Shown: positions 1-8,251 of the stretch, in pieces | How the letters are laid out: each line of letters opens with the position of its first letter | Numbering within the stretch: the first letter of the stretch is position 1 | Translations under genes and position numbers: made by a program | Assembly: GCF_014171595.1 (NCBI RefSeq) | Contig: NZ_CP050451.1 | Coordinates: 2,914,001-2,978,000 of the forward strand | Direction: 5' to 3' | Length of the DNA stretch: 64,000 bases | From: Massilia sp. Se16.2.3 | Lineage (GTDB): Bacteria > Pseudomonadota > Gammaproteobacteria > Burkholderiales > Burkholderiaceae_D | Notes under the pieces: generated by a model | Told to the model about the DNA's origin: nothing | Seen by the model: the letters and a program-made list of their open reading frames with translations, nothing else | Databases searched by the model: none

Positions 1-1
1 T

Positions 2-2314
2 GACTACGACCCGCCGAAAGGTGCGCCGGCGCTCTCGCAGGGGGAACTGCTGCAAATCGTCCGCAGTTGCTGTACACCCCTCTCGGGTGTGGCAATGCTG
101 TGGCGCGCAAGCGCCTCGTCTGGCATCAATGGCGCGGGCGTCACCGGGCAGCGTATCTACCTGATCGTTAGCAAGGCCAGCGAAATCCCACGTATTGGTA
201 AGCTGATCTTTGAACGCCTCTGGCTCGCCGGTTCCGGCTACTTCGCAGTCAGCAAATCGGGCCAGCTGTTGGAGCGCGGTCCCGTTGACGCATCGGTGTG
301 GAAGCCAGAAGGTCTCGACTTCGCAGCACAGCCGGTGCTCGACAATGGCATCGTGCGTACTTGCTATGAGGGGACGATCACGGGTGCTGGCATCCTGGAT
401 GTGGCTGAGGTACACGAGTTGACTGAGGCCGAAGTCAACGACCTGAAGGAAATCAAGTCGACGGCTCGCGCCGCGATGGCGCCCCAGGTACAGGCCGCGA
501 AGGCGCAATACATCACGGAAGTCGCGCCAGTGATTGGGGAGCGGCTGAGGAACCTGAGCTTGGATACTGACCAGGCTGCCATCAGCCTCATGCTCGAACG
601 TGCGACGATGCAGCGCACCCTGATGGGTGACTTCCCGTTGATCACGGCCGAGGGCAAGCCAGTCACCGTGGGCGCCGTGATGGACAACCCGGAAAAGTGG
701 CACGGTGCGCGGTTTGCGGACCCGCTGGAACCCGAGGTCGACGGCCGTGTTGCGTGGCTCAACCTGCGCAGCGGTGGCAATCCTTACCTGTACTCGCACC
801 TCCATCATGGAACCTACTACCGCCTGGACCGCGCACCGGCCTTGATCGAAGTGTCTGCAGGCGAGTTGCCGCGCATGGTGGATTCGATGGCGCTGCTGCT
901 GAAAAAGTCGGGTCAAATGTACGAACGCGCAGGCGTCATGGTGTATGTCAGCGACGAAGGCAAAATCGTGCAAGCTGTGGCGACCTGGATGAAAGTCTTC
1001 GTACATCGCCTGTGCCGCTTCGAGCAATACAACGTCAAAAAGCAGGAGATGGTCGTTGCTGAATGCCCGCAAGGCGTAGTCCAAGGCTTGCTGGCGAATG
1101 CAGCGCATACCCGTATGCCACGCCTAACTGCTGTGCGCGATGTCCCGACCATGGACGCGAATGGTCGTCTGATCGCAATGCCCGGTTACGACGAGCCATC
1201 TGGTCTGCTGCTCAGAAACGAGAAATTCGTTACCTGGCCGGCCGTCCGCTTGGCACCCTCGCAGAGCGATCTAAAAAATGCACTGCAAACCTTGTGGAAG
1301 CCGTTCGAGCAGTTTCCGTACGTCTCGGCTGCCGATAGATCCGTCGCCTTGGCAGCAGCGCTGACTGCTGCAGTTCGCTGCTGCTTGCGCACTGCTCCGG
1401 GATTCGGATTCAGCGCAACTGCGCCCGGCACCGGGAAGACGTTGCTGGCCCAGTGTATCGGCGTCCTGTATGACGGCACGGCGCCGGCGGTAAGCGCACC
1501 GATCACGCATGAAGAAGAGTGGGCTAAGAGTCTGTTCAGCTCGGCGTTGGCTGGCGCCGGTACCCTGCTGTTCGACAATGCGGAGCACGCGATCGAATCG
1601 GCAAGCCTGTGCGCTGTCACCACTGCTCCAGCAATCAAGGGCCGCGTCCTCGGCGAGTCGCGCGAAGCCGAAGCTGAGCACCGCTTATTGGTGCTGGCGA
1701 CCGGGAATGGCCTGCAGCTGGTCGGCGACCTGAATCGTCGCTTCTTGACGTGCCGCCTGGATGCACAGGTCGAGGCGTCCAAGGTCGCTGGACGTCAGTT
1801 CGACCTGGAACCACTCGGCTACTGCCTCAAAAACCGTTTGCTGATGATCACGGCTGCGCTGACGCTGATCCAGGGCTATGTCGCCGCTGGCTTCCCGAAG
1901 GTGTGCGACGGACTCGCCTCGATGGACGACTGGAACAAGTTGGTTCGCTCGACCATTGTCTGGCTGAGCGAGCAGGGCCTCGCTGCAGGTTTCGTCGATC
2001 CCAAGGCTGCCTTATTGCGCGACAGCGCAAATGACCCTGAGGCTGCGGCGTTGGCCGTCGTGCTCGAGATGGCGAAAATGACGTTCGGACCAAACGCAAA
2101 GTTCACTGTCGCCGAGCTGGTCAAGCGCACAAGCACGACTGAGGGGTGGGGCGACCTGCTGAAAGACATTGCCGGTGATTACGGTGGTGTCGATGCGCGA
2201 CGCCTCGGGAAGTGGTTGCTGAAGCGCGAGGGACGCATCATCAACTGCATGAGCCTCAAGCGTGCCGGCTTGAACCGTACGAAGACGGCGCTGTGGAGCA
2301 TCAGCGAAGCCTAA
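2..2314 (+). CDS. Mobile-element DNA primase/P-loop ATPase, 5' truncated by the window edge
   Basis: The frame is open to the first bases, reading DYDPPKGAPALSQGELL before the first internal ATG at 89, so the true start lies outside the window and at least 770 residues are visible. The N-terminal part resembles the primase-polymerase-like region of large proteins found on plasmids and integrative islands (DY-x-PP and GQR-Y motifs, SKSGQLL). Counting from the ATG at 89, a P-loop APGTGKT sits near residues 443-449 and a Walker B-like LLFDNAEH near 495, followed by a conserved RRFLTCRLD stretch. The likely role is priming or unwinding during replication of the excised element. Family recognition is from motif memory; primase activity is an inference. 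Confidence 0.7.
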   Translation, partial: DYDPPKGAPALSQGELLQIVRSCCTPLSGVAMLWRASASSGINGAGVTGQRIYLIVSKASEIPRIGKLIFERLWLAGSGYFAVSKSGQLLERGPVDASVWKPEGLDFAAQPVLDNGIVRTCYEGTITGAGILDVAEVHELTEAEVNDLKEIKSTARAAMAPQVQAAKAQYITEVAPVIGERLRNLSLDTDQAAISLMLERATMQRTLMGDFPLITAEGKPVTVGAVMDNPEKWHGARFADPLEPEVDGRVAWLNLRSGGNPYLYSHLHHGTYYRLDRAPALIEVSAGELPRMVDSMALLLKKSGQMYERAGVMVYVSDEGKIVQAVATWMKVFVHRLCRFEQYNVKKQEMVVAECPQGVVQGLLANAAHTRMPRLTAVRDVPTMDANGRLIAMPGYDEPSGLLLRNEKFVTWPAVRLAPSQSDLKNALQTLWKPFEQFPYVSAADRSVALAAALTAAVRCCLRTAPGFGFSATAPGTGKTLLAQCIGVLYDGTAPAVSAPITHEEEWAKSLFSSALAGAGTLLFDNAEHAIESASLCAVTTAPAIKGRVLGESREAEAEHRLLVLATGNGLQLVGDLNRRFLTCRLDAQVEASKVAGRQFDLEPLGYCLKNRLLMITAALTLIQGYVAAGFPKVCDGLASMDDWNKLVRSTIVWLSEQGLAAGFVDPKAALLRDSANDPEAAALAVVLEMAKMTFGPNAKFTVAELVKRTSTTEGWGDLLKDIAGDYGGVDARRLGKWLLKREGRIINCMSLKRAGLNRTKTALWSISEA

Positions 2315-2321
2315 GCAGTCA

Positions 2322-2438
2322 CAGGTGCAGGGAGTGCAGGGAGCAGCAGGGTTGTTTTGACCTGAAGTGAAATCAGGTTGACTTAATTATCTGCGACCAC
2401 AGGGCGGTGATCAGACTCAGCGCTCCCTGCAACACCTG
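2322..2438. repeat. Nested inverted repeats after the primase gene
   Basis: Direct copies of GTGCAGGGA (about 2326-2342) are followed by a perfect 10-bp inverted repeat, TGCAGGGAGC at 2335-2344 against GCTCCCTGCA at 2422-2431. CAGGTG (2322-2327) and CACCTG (2433-2438) extend the arms. A smaller hairpin, ACCTGA-N7-TCAGGT, lies inside at 2360-2378. This could be a transcription stop or a replication/priming site of the element. There is no U-tract. Confidence 0.5.
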
Positions 2439-2525
2439 CACCCCTGCGGAAAAAACGACGACTCGAATAAATCGCTTGGCGCCACAATAACTTTACATCA
2501 ACTCAAATTTTCAGTTCCCATCAAC

Positions 2526-2918
2526 ATGAACACTATTAAATCTCCAGTCCACAATATGGCGCTCTTGCAGGAGCCGCGTCACCGCTGGCCGCTCAAGGCG
2601 GACTACCTGGACGTGCCGCGTGAAAAAGCGGTGGCTATTGTCGAGAGTTTCGTCACCCACTTCGGTTTCGGCTACTTGCGCGAGCGCGGCGCGTTCCGCT
2701 TCATGGCGCCAATCCTGCCCGCCCGGCTCGACGTGTTCGACCTGTACGAAGCGCTCAAAGCCGTGTTTGACACGGTCAACGGCTACAACTGGGGCGATAC
2801 CGAATCACGTGCATTTAAAGAGAGACTGGAGGATGAGTTCGGCCCGTTGACCGGGCACATCGCCATCCGCCTCCAAGGCCGTTGCTTCGTAATCGCGGCC
2901 GAGAAGCCAAAGCATTAA
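2526..2918 (+). CDS. Hypothetical island protein
   Basis: A 130-residue soluble protein without signal peptide or membrane segment and with no domain I recognise. It contains a predicted helix-rich middle (DVFDLYEALKAVFDTVNGYNW) and a basic N-terminus. No clear Shine-Dalgarno precedes the ATG at 2526, and the in-frame ATG at 2556 is a possible alternative. It lies between the primase and a zinc-ribbon protein on the same strand, the usual position of small accessory genes on such islands. Codon use matches its neighbours, so it is probably real. Confidence 0.6.
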   Translation: MNTIKSPVHNMALLQEPRHRWPLKADYLDVPREKAVAIVESFVTHFGFGYLRERGAFRFMAPILPARLDVFDLYEALKAVFDTVNGYNWGDTESRAFKERLEDEFGPLTGHIAIRLQGRCFVIAAEKPKH

Positions 2919-2989
2919 TCTGGTCGGTTTGCTGTACACGCGAATCCGGCATGCATGTGCCCGGTTCGCTTTTCTTTTAGGTGCCTCGA

Positions 2990-3526
2990 ATGAAAACAAC
3001 CAAAGCGCCCAGAGTGCCAGTCCTCGAAAATGCCTTCGAGGTCAACCTGCCGAAGTTGATGCGGGCGGCGAAGGCCACAGGGTCGTCTAGGCTCGTTCTT
3101 GACGATGGGGACGTGCGGACCGTCGCAGTGCTTACTGAGACGCGCCTGGCGGTCTTCCTAGGCGGTCGGCAGTGGGTGGTGAACATCGTGCCAGTTCAGT
3201 GCCTTCGAGACCGTGTGCGCCGTCTCATGACCTGCCCTCGCGCACACGAGGGGAATTTCCAGTCGCTTTACTTCCTAGGCAGCGAACTGGCCTGCCGGCA
3301 CTGCCACGCACTGCGATACCGAACGAACATCGCCGCCAATGGGACCGACCGGGCACGGATCGCGCGATCAAAATTGCTGCTCAAGATGGGAGCAGAGCCG
3401 GGCGAGCTAGTTGCAGCACGTAAGCCTTTTAAGTGGCGCAAAAAACATCTCTTTTTGGTCTCGTGTGTTGAGCGCCTGACGTTTGTCCATTATCGAAACG
3501 TACGGGAATGGCTGAGGCGTACCTGA
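2990..3526 (+). CDS. Uncharacterised zinc-ribbon protein
   Basis: 178 residues from the ATG at 2990, which has an AGGTG ribosome site six bases upstream; a GTG at 2981 is the only other option. The middle carries a probable zinc site of the form C-x3-H (C82, H86) followed by ACRHCH (C102, C105), then a basic RARIARSKLLLKMG helix and a basic C-terminus ending in LRRT. Proteins with this LACRxCHxLRY signature are small, uncharacterised and common on proteobacterial mobile elements; nucleic-acid binding is likely but unproven. It is the last plus-strand gene before the convergent defence-like operon. Confidence 0.65.
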   Translation: MKTTKAPRVPVLENAFEVNLPKLMRAAKATGSSRLVLDDGDVRTVAVLTETRLAVFLGGRQWVVNIVPVQCLRDRVRRLMTCPRAHEGNFQSLYFLGSELACRHCHALRYRTNIAANGTDRARIARSKLLLKMGAEPGELVAARKPFKWRKKHLFLVSCVERLTFVHYRNVREWLRRT

Positions 3527-3528
3527 CA

Positions 3529-3550
3529 GCCTGCACGGTTTTCTGCAGGC
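3529..3550 (+). terminator. Hairpin between convergent genes
   Basis: A perfect 7-bp stem, GCCTGCA and TGCAGGC with an 8-base loop, starts two bases after the stop of the zinc-ribbon gene. T-rich runs follow only at about 3565-3595, so it is a weak intrinsic terminator candidate serving convergent transcripts. Confidence 0.4.
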
Positions 3551-3612
3551 ACAACGTGGGTAGCTTTTCTAAACTGTGCACGCCTTTTTCTTATTAATGT
3601 CGTGTCACGGCG

Positions 3613-4569
3613 TTATTTGGCTGCGAGGTCTTCAAGTTGCAGCTTTGATTGCTGTGTCTCGAATTGGGCGTAGGTCGTCCCATCCTCAAGTTTCCAGTAT
3701 TCCCGCCCGTTGATCGAGTAGCCTGCCAGCACACCCGCAGCTTGTGACGGGCTTTTGAAAAGATGGTCTTGCGTCAGTCGCAATTTTGATTCTGACGGTG
3801 CCAGCGTGCCAGACTCGATCAAACTTTGACGCAGGACCGCCATACTGCCAGTCAGGCTTTTATAGGTCGTCGCGGTTGCGTCAGAACCCTCTAGAACAAC
3901 CATGCCTTCGTCGGTGCGTACGCTGCGCGCGTGAATGCCAGCGACGCGCAAATGGAAGACAGCCGGGCTGTGAGGCTGCTGCTCTTGGACTACCGGTCCA
4001 ATCTTCGCATCGCCTAGAGACTCGATAGTCGCGGGTGCATCGGGCAAATTTAATTGTTTTGGCTGCGAGACGAGATGTTCTAGAACCTTATGACCCAAGG
4101 CCCCGAGCAACATTTTCGCAGCCCCGAGAAACTCCTCCATAGCGTCGCGGTCGGACCTTGGAAGCGACGGTAGCTGAGGAGAGGCGAAATTTGTAATCTG
4201 ATACCGACCGGCCTGCTTGGCCATTCCAACCAAGCGGGATTCCAAGTATCGGACATGCGCTTTTGTCAGGTTCTCATCTTTACTGGTGAACGCAACGACT
4301 TCAGTCCAGAAGTCTTTACCGAGCATGTGAGAGGACAGCCGATCAATGACAACCTCGGCCTCACCGATGTACACGGCATCGCTACCATCTTCGTCATCCA
4401 CACCGAAGAGAAAGTAGACCCCAGGGCGATGAACCTCCGGCCAATCGCGTAGGTCCTGAAACCGCGAGCGGGGGCAAGCTAGAGCTTGGCCGCTCCAGTT
4501 GGCGATCTCCGCATGCCGGATACCTGCGACGCTTTCGTTCTGGAGGTAAATCTTAATTGTTTTGCCCAT
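3613..4569 (-). CDS. GIY-YIG nuclease-family protein, probable DUF4357 C-terminus
   Basis: 318 residues from the ATG at 4569; an upstream extension to 4713 would overlap the kinase gene and has non-native composition. The GIY-YIG core is visible: GVYFLF at about 50-55, VYIGEAE at 66-72, an Arg/His pair at 77 and 81 (DRLSSH), and the family glutamate in YLESRLV at about 110. The C-terminal part (FHLRVAGIHARSVRTDEGMVVL, SKLRLTQDHLFKSPSQAAGVLAG) has the layout of the DUF4357 domain often attached to such nucleases. It is the last gene of a three-gene operon, 13 bp after the kinase. Probable job: DNA or RNA cleavage as an effector. The enzyme fold is well supported; the biological role is inference. 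Confidence 0.8.
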   Translation of the reverse strand: MGKTIKIYLQNESVAGIRHAEIANWSGQALACPRSRFQDLRDWPEVHRPGVYFLFGVDDEDGSDAVYIGEAEVVIDRLSSHMLGKDFWTEVVAFTSKDENLTKAHVRYLESRLVGMAKQAGRYQITNFASPQLPSLPRSDRDAMEEFLGAAKMLLGALGHKVLEHLVSQPKQLNLPDAPATIESLGDAKIGPVVQEQQPHSPAVFHLRVAGIHARSVRTDEGMVVLEGSDATATTYKSLTGSMAVLRQSLIESGTLAPSESKLRLTQDHLFKSPSQAAGVLAGYSINGREYWKLEDGTTYAQFETQQSKLQLEDLAAK

Positions 4570-4582
4570 GTTGACCGGATTT

Positions 4583-5689
4583 CTATTTCCCTGTGACAAA
4601 TGACGAGACTGCAGTAACAAGCTGATCCAATGTGTCTTCACCGAATGAATTATCAGATCTCCAGTCACCTTGCTTTCGCTTCTGGATACCATATTGACCG
4701 CCCTTGTCAACAATTCGATAACTTGTCGGCCCAGTCAATACAGGGTCGCCGTCTTCGACGCGCCAGTCGAGGACGCTTGGCCTAAGCTCGCGAAGTTTTG
4801 CAAGGAATGCCGCAGTTGTTTGAAACCGTTTGTTAGGATTCAAATGACAAGCTTTTTTTATTAATTTTTTTAATTCCCCTGAAACCCATGGAGGCATTTT
4901 ATTATAGTCGAGGATTCTTCCTGCGCAGATGAGTTCGCCTATGCATTTATCCACAAAAAAACATTGGTCGGCCGGATCTTTTACCGCTTTTAAATCAGCT
5001 CGCTGTTTCACGGTCAAATATGCTAGGTCTTCATATGGCAAATATCCACCAAGGAGCTGAAACATAATCATCCCAGCTTGATATATATCACCCGTAATCC
5101 CATACGCTTTATCTACACCGAACGCTTCCGGAGGGCGGTAAAGAAGCGAGTGACCGCATGCAGGAACAGACGTCGCGCCGTCTGGAATTTTTTGTACAGA
5201 ACCAAAATCTCCAATGACTGCATTGTGGTCATCACCAACATAAATGTTCGCAGGCTTTAGATCACGGTGGACATAATTTTGCGCATGTAGATGGCTCAAC
5301 CCAGTCAGTATCTGAGCGGTAAAATCCATAGCCGCCACATTTCCTATGGATATTCGCTCAAGAACATCGTCTAGATCGCCATGCGGGCACGTAGGGGTTT
5401 GAAAGTAGGCCCACTCGTCATCTAATAGGCCAGCATCAAGAATCTCTAAAACGTTTGGCGCACGGATAGTCGATAGCTGCATTGGTTCAGCATGATAGTC
5501 TTTTACCCCTCCCCAATAATAGAATTTTACAGCGATCTCTCGGCCTAAAACTTTGTTAACGCCAAAGAAGACCATACCGTTACCGGCCTTAACATCTTCA
5601 CGCGTAAATTCGATATTTTTAGACATCAAAATAAGTTGGTCTCGGATTTCTGCCGGCGCATTCACACCTTGAAGGTATAAGCCAGCCAT
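4583..5689 (-). CDS. Serine/threonine protein kinase (Hanks type)
   Basis: 368 residues. Kinase landmarks are intact: Lys55 in EIAVKF, HRDLKPAN at 141-148 with catalytic Asp143, DFG at 161-163, the YRPPE activation-segment end at 184-188, and Asp201 in GDIYQAG. Residues ~305-368 form a small extra tail (DGDPVLTGPTSYRIVDKGGQ...). There is no transmembrane helix, so it is cytosolic, unlike PknB-type surface sensors. The start at 5689 is fixed by a GAAAGG ribosome site lying inside the last codons of the DUF3010 gene, with one base between the two genes, indicating translational coupling. With a nuclease downstream, a role in phage or plasmid defence signalling is plausible but unproven. Confidence 0.92.
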   Translation of the reverse strand: MAGLYLQGVNAPAEIRDQLILMSKNIEFTREDVKAGNGMVFFGVNKVLGREIAVKFYYWGGVKDYHAEPMQLSTIRAPNVLEILDAGLLDDEWAYFQTPTCPHGDLDDVLERISIGNVAAMDFTAQILTGLSHLHAQNYVHRDLKPANIYVGDDHNAVIGDFGSVQKIPDGATSVPACGHSLLYRPPEAFGVDKAYGITGDIYQAGMIMFQLLGGYLPYEDLAYLTVKQRADLKAVKDPADQCFFVDKCIGELICAGRILDYNKMPPWVSGELKKLIKKACHLNPNKRFQTTAAFLAKLRELRPSVLDWRVEDGDPVLTGPTSYRIVDKGGQYGIQKRKQGDWRSDNSFGEDTLDQLVTAVSSFVTGK

Positions 5690-5690
5690 C

Positions 5691-6107
5691 TCAACCTTTC
5701 AATAATGCCACGCGTGCAGTGCGATATGCATCAAGTTGGTACTTGTTTAATCCGACTGGAGTATCTTGGCCATTCTTTTTCTCAAATGCGGAGATTGTGG
5801 TGGGAGCTATGAGTACGACGTCCGCCTCATCGACCATCTGAAACAATCCTTCTATTTTGAAGCTGACTGGACCACTTGCAAAACCGCCGGCTTTCATACG
5901 CTTCTTTATTGCTATTCTATCAATCTTATTTTCGCGTACGAGTGCAAGAATCACCTGGTAGAAAGATCGCACCTGCTCATTTATTTCGTCGTCCTTCAAT
6001 GAAATCCGCTTGGTTTCAAGTTCGCAGACGATCACACCGTCGGCACCACCTTCGACTACAACTAGCCGCGCTTCACTCCCGCTGATATCAACACCACATA
6101 CCTTCAT
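5691..6107 (-). CDS. DUF3010 family protein
   Basis: 138 residues starting at the ATG at 6107, which has GGAAAGGG six bases upstream; the ATG at 6125 would place that ribosome site inside the gene. It matches my memory of DUF3010: N-terminal VCGVDISGSEARLVVVEGG (an RNase H/actin-like first strand), IDRIAIKKR, a GGFASGPVSFKIEG block and DVVLIAPTTI. The fold looks like the RNase H-like superfamily (Asp in VDISG). First gene of the operon DUF3010-kinase-GIY-YIG. The function of the family is unknown; as a partner of a kinase it could be the substrate or sensor. Confidence 0.7.
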   Translation of the reverse strand: MKVCGVDISGSEARLVVVEGGADGVIVCELETKRISLKDDEINEQVRSFYQVILALVRENKIDRIAIKKRMKAGGFASGPVSFKIEGLFQMVDEADVVLIAPTTISAFEKKNGQDTPVGLNKYQLDAYRTARVALLKG

Positions 6108-6202
6108 TAGTTGCCCTTTCCGCAAAACAATGCTCGAATTCTACCTTACCCTTGTGTGCGTTAGGAAACGACCGTATGTGAACACCCATCAAACCTGACC
6201 GG

Positions 6203-6280
6203 CTCATGTGTTCAAAAATTACATTTTTGACTTTTGCTCATGTTCAAATGTAATATCATCCTTATTGAACACCCCTGAGC
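6203..6280. promoter_or_regulatory. Probable res/operator region of the resolvase
   Basis: This AT-rich stretch between the divergent DUF3010 and resolvase genes holds several half-sites: TGTTCAA at 6209-6215 and 6241-6247 (direct, 32 bp apart) and the inverted TTGAACA at 6265-6271. GCTCA and TGAGC flank the second pair, giving an inverted repeat of about 45 bp. A further perfect repeat, TCAAAAA-N5-TTTTTGA, spans 6212-6230. Multiple paired sub-sites just upstream of a resolvase gene is the classic layout of res, where the enzyme binds, recombines and represses itself. Confidence 0.5.
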
Positions 6281-6307
6281 ATTCTTTAAAATCAAAAAGG
6301 ACGAGTA

Positions 6308-6904
6308 ATGGCAATTTTCGGATACGGTCGGGTCAGCACAAAGGAACAGACAACAGAGAACCAGCGACGCGAGATTGAAGCGGCTGGTTATGCGATCGAC
6401 TACTGGCATGCTGATGAGGGGGTCTCAGGGAAGGTCGCCGCATCGCAGCGCCCACAGTTCGCTAAGATGCTTGGCCAGATCCGTGATGGCGAAACTCTGG
6501 TGGTGACGAAACTGGATCGCCTCGGCCGTGACGCCCAGGACGTCGGCTCCACCATCAAAGCACTGGCAGCCCGCCGCATTGAAGTTATCGTCCTGCAGCT
6601 CGGCAAACTCGACCTGGCAAGTGCCGCCGGCAAGCTGATGCTGACTATGCTGGCAGCTGTCGCCGAGATGGAGCGCGACCTGCTTGTCGAGCGCACCCAG
6701 TCCGGCCTAGCGCGAGCGAGGGCGGAGGGGAAAACCTTGGGACGCCCGACCAGTACAACCGAGGAACAGCGGGCGGCTATGGTGAGCCGGTTCCGTGGAG
6801 GGAAGGGGGAATCGATCAGCGCCCTAGCGCGAAACTTCGGTATCTCCAGGGCCAGCATCATGCGAATTGTGAAGCCCGCTGATGCTGCCGACCTTTCTAC
6901 CTGA
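6308..6904 (+). CDS. Serine recombinase, resolvase/invertase family
   Basis: 198 residues. The N-terminal catalytic domain has the nucleophile Ser10 in YGRVSTKEQ, VTKLDRLGRD at 66-75 with the active-site arginines, and the conserved AEMERDLLVERTQ linker helix at ~120. A C-terminal helix-turn-helix (SISALARNFGISRASIMRIVK) binds the target. Length and layout are those of Tn3-type resolvases or Hin/Pin invertases. AAAAAGGA precedes the ATG. It likely resolves cointegrates, keeps the element monomeric or inverts a segment; no invertible segment is visible nearby. Confidence 0.92.
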   Translation: MAIFGYGRVSTKEQTTENQRREIEAAGYAIDYWHADEGVSGKVAASQRPQFAKMLGQIRDGETLVVTKLDRLGRDAQDVGSTIKALAARRIEVIVLQLGKLDLASAAGKLMLTMLAAVAEMERDLLVERTQSGLARARAEGKTLGRPTSTTEEQRAAMVSRFRGGKGESISALARNFGISRASIMRIVKPADAADLST

Positions 6905-6954
6905 GGCTTTTATGGGGGCGTGCCCGCGCTCTCTTAACTGAGCGTTCCCATCGG

Positions 6955-7258
6955 ATCGGAGAAGTCGTCGACATCAACGTTTTTGTGCTCGATCCGCTGG
7001 ATTAGCTCCGCAGTTCAAGTGGCGTCCGCTGGCAGGCTCATGCTGACCACGTTGGGTGCTGTGGCTGAGATGGAGCCTGACCTGATTGTAGAGCGCACCC
7101 AGACGGTAAGACGCTGGGCCGATCCTCTTAAACGACGCCAGCGCAACGGCAGGCGATCGTCAGAGGGGTATTCGCACAAACAGGGCGTTAGCGCCTTGGC
7201 GAGGCTATACGGCGTTTCCAGAGCCGCAGTTTTGGCGATCGTGAAAGCACCTGCTTGA
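6955..7258 (+). pseudogene. Remnant of a second resolvase gene
   Basis: Fragments in different frames align with the intact resolvase next door: INVFVLDPLD then a stop (compare IEVIVLQLGKLDL), SAGRLMLTTLGAVAEMEPDLIVERTQ, KTLGRS in a second frame, and the terminal HTH VSALARLYGVSRAAVLAIVK. The N-terminal catalytic domain with its serine is missing and at least two frameshifts are needed. It appears to be a decayed paralogue left by an earlier insertion or duplication. Confidence 0.75.
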
Positions 7259-7299
7259 CGATCTTCTGAGCGCCGGCCAGTAGAGTGGTCTCCAATGCC

Positions 7300-8070
7300 T
7301 TAGTTATCAGTCGACATCTCCTTTCGCGGCCTGCGAAGGGGCGTTGCCGGTTGCGGCGGAATGACTCTCATGGCTGAATCTCCCGCCTCGGCCCATTGCC
7401 ACTGCAAGCGCGCTTTCACCTGCTGATCAGGTGGTGCCAAGGGAATCAAGTCAAGCGCTTCTTGGAAGCGACCTAGCTGACGACACAGTTCCACTCGCTC
7501 CAGGATTCTTGCAGTCGACGGCAGTAGGCCAAGCAAACGTTCCATGTTGGCTCGTGCAGCGTGTTCCTCCAAGGCTGGACCACCGCTTTCCCTACGAAGG
7601 TGGTCATTTGAGGCCCACCATAGCTTCCTGCGTAAGTATTCTTCTCGGTCAGGCAGCAAAGGAGCGAGCTGCGCCAGAGAATCGACGTAATCCTGGGCGG
7701 TACTGAGGCTGTCAAGACGTTCGGCCTCTCGCATCTCGCGCGGCAACGATGCCCATTCCCGCTCAATCCGAAGCCTGCCGCTCCGATCCCCCGTCAGCAG
7801 GTGCCATAGCCTTGACAACCAGCTTATGACGTGCGGCTCCTGATGCTCATCCATCAACGCAATATCGTCGTCCACCCAAACGACGGTACGACACGTCGGG
7901 CAGCGCCCAGCAGGGGCACCGAGTCCAGCCCACCACTGTTCATTCTTCCCATCAGACCATTGAGGCACTTCGCCATAGTAGTGCAGCGACGTGAGAGCCG
8001 AGCGGGTGAAATATCCAGCACACGCCGGACAGGCATATAACGTAGGTGAGGAAAGTCGAGTCATGAACAT
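7300..8070 (-). CDS. Hypothetical zinc-ribbon protein
   Basis: 256 residues; a second in-frame ATG at 8064 is equally possible. The first 70 residues hold two Cys pairs (YACPACAGYF and GRCPTCRT) that would bind zinc, separated by a Trp-rich segment (WSDGKNEQWWAGLG). The rest is helical, with heptad-like leucines (LERVELCRQLGRFQEALDLIP) that resemble a TPR-type helix pair. No signal peptide. I do not recognise the family. It lies downstream of the sulfide operon on the same strand but after a GC-palindrome, so it is probably a separate unit. Confidence 0.6.
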   Translation of the reverse strand: MFMTRLSSPTLYACPACAGYFTRSALTSLHYYGEVPQWSDGKNEQWWAGLGAPAGRCPTCRTVVWVDDDIALMDEHQEPHVISWLSRLWHLLTGDRSGRLRIEREWASLPREMREAERLDSLSTAQDYVDSLAQLAPLLPDREEYLRRKLWWASNDHLRRESGGPALEEHAARANMERLLGLLPSTARILERVELCRQLGRFQEALDLIPLAPPDQQVKARLQWQWAEAGDSAMRVIPPQPATPLRRPRKEMSTDN

Positions 8071-8251
8071 ATGGTAGCGTTTCTACCCTCAATTGACGCC
8101 TCCAATTTGCTCTCGCCCCCTCCCCCCGGGGGGGAGGCAAAGTCGGCCCCCCCTGTCCACATATCTGACCGACCAATCCCGCAAAAATTTTTTAGCGGAT
8201 AGCGGAAACGGTTTTCTTCGCACGCCTTCGAAGATGTGGATCATTCTTCTT
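8071..8251. other. Spacer with GC palindrome and A/T hairpin
   Basis: There is no gene here. A run-type palindrome, CCTCCCCCC next to GGGGGGGAGG, lies at 8119-8137. CCGC-A5-T6-A-GCGG at 8179-8198 is a hairpin with an A/T stem. Read from the minus strand these follow the persulfide dioxygenase and could end the sulfide operon transcript. Confidence 0.4.

Noticed and set aside
8119..8137. Poly-C/poly-G palindrome as a phase-variable tract
   Set aside because: It lies outside coding sequence and is not placed between promoter elements that I can identify.
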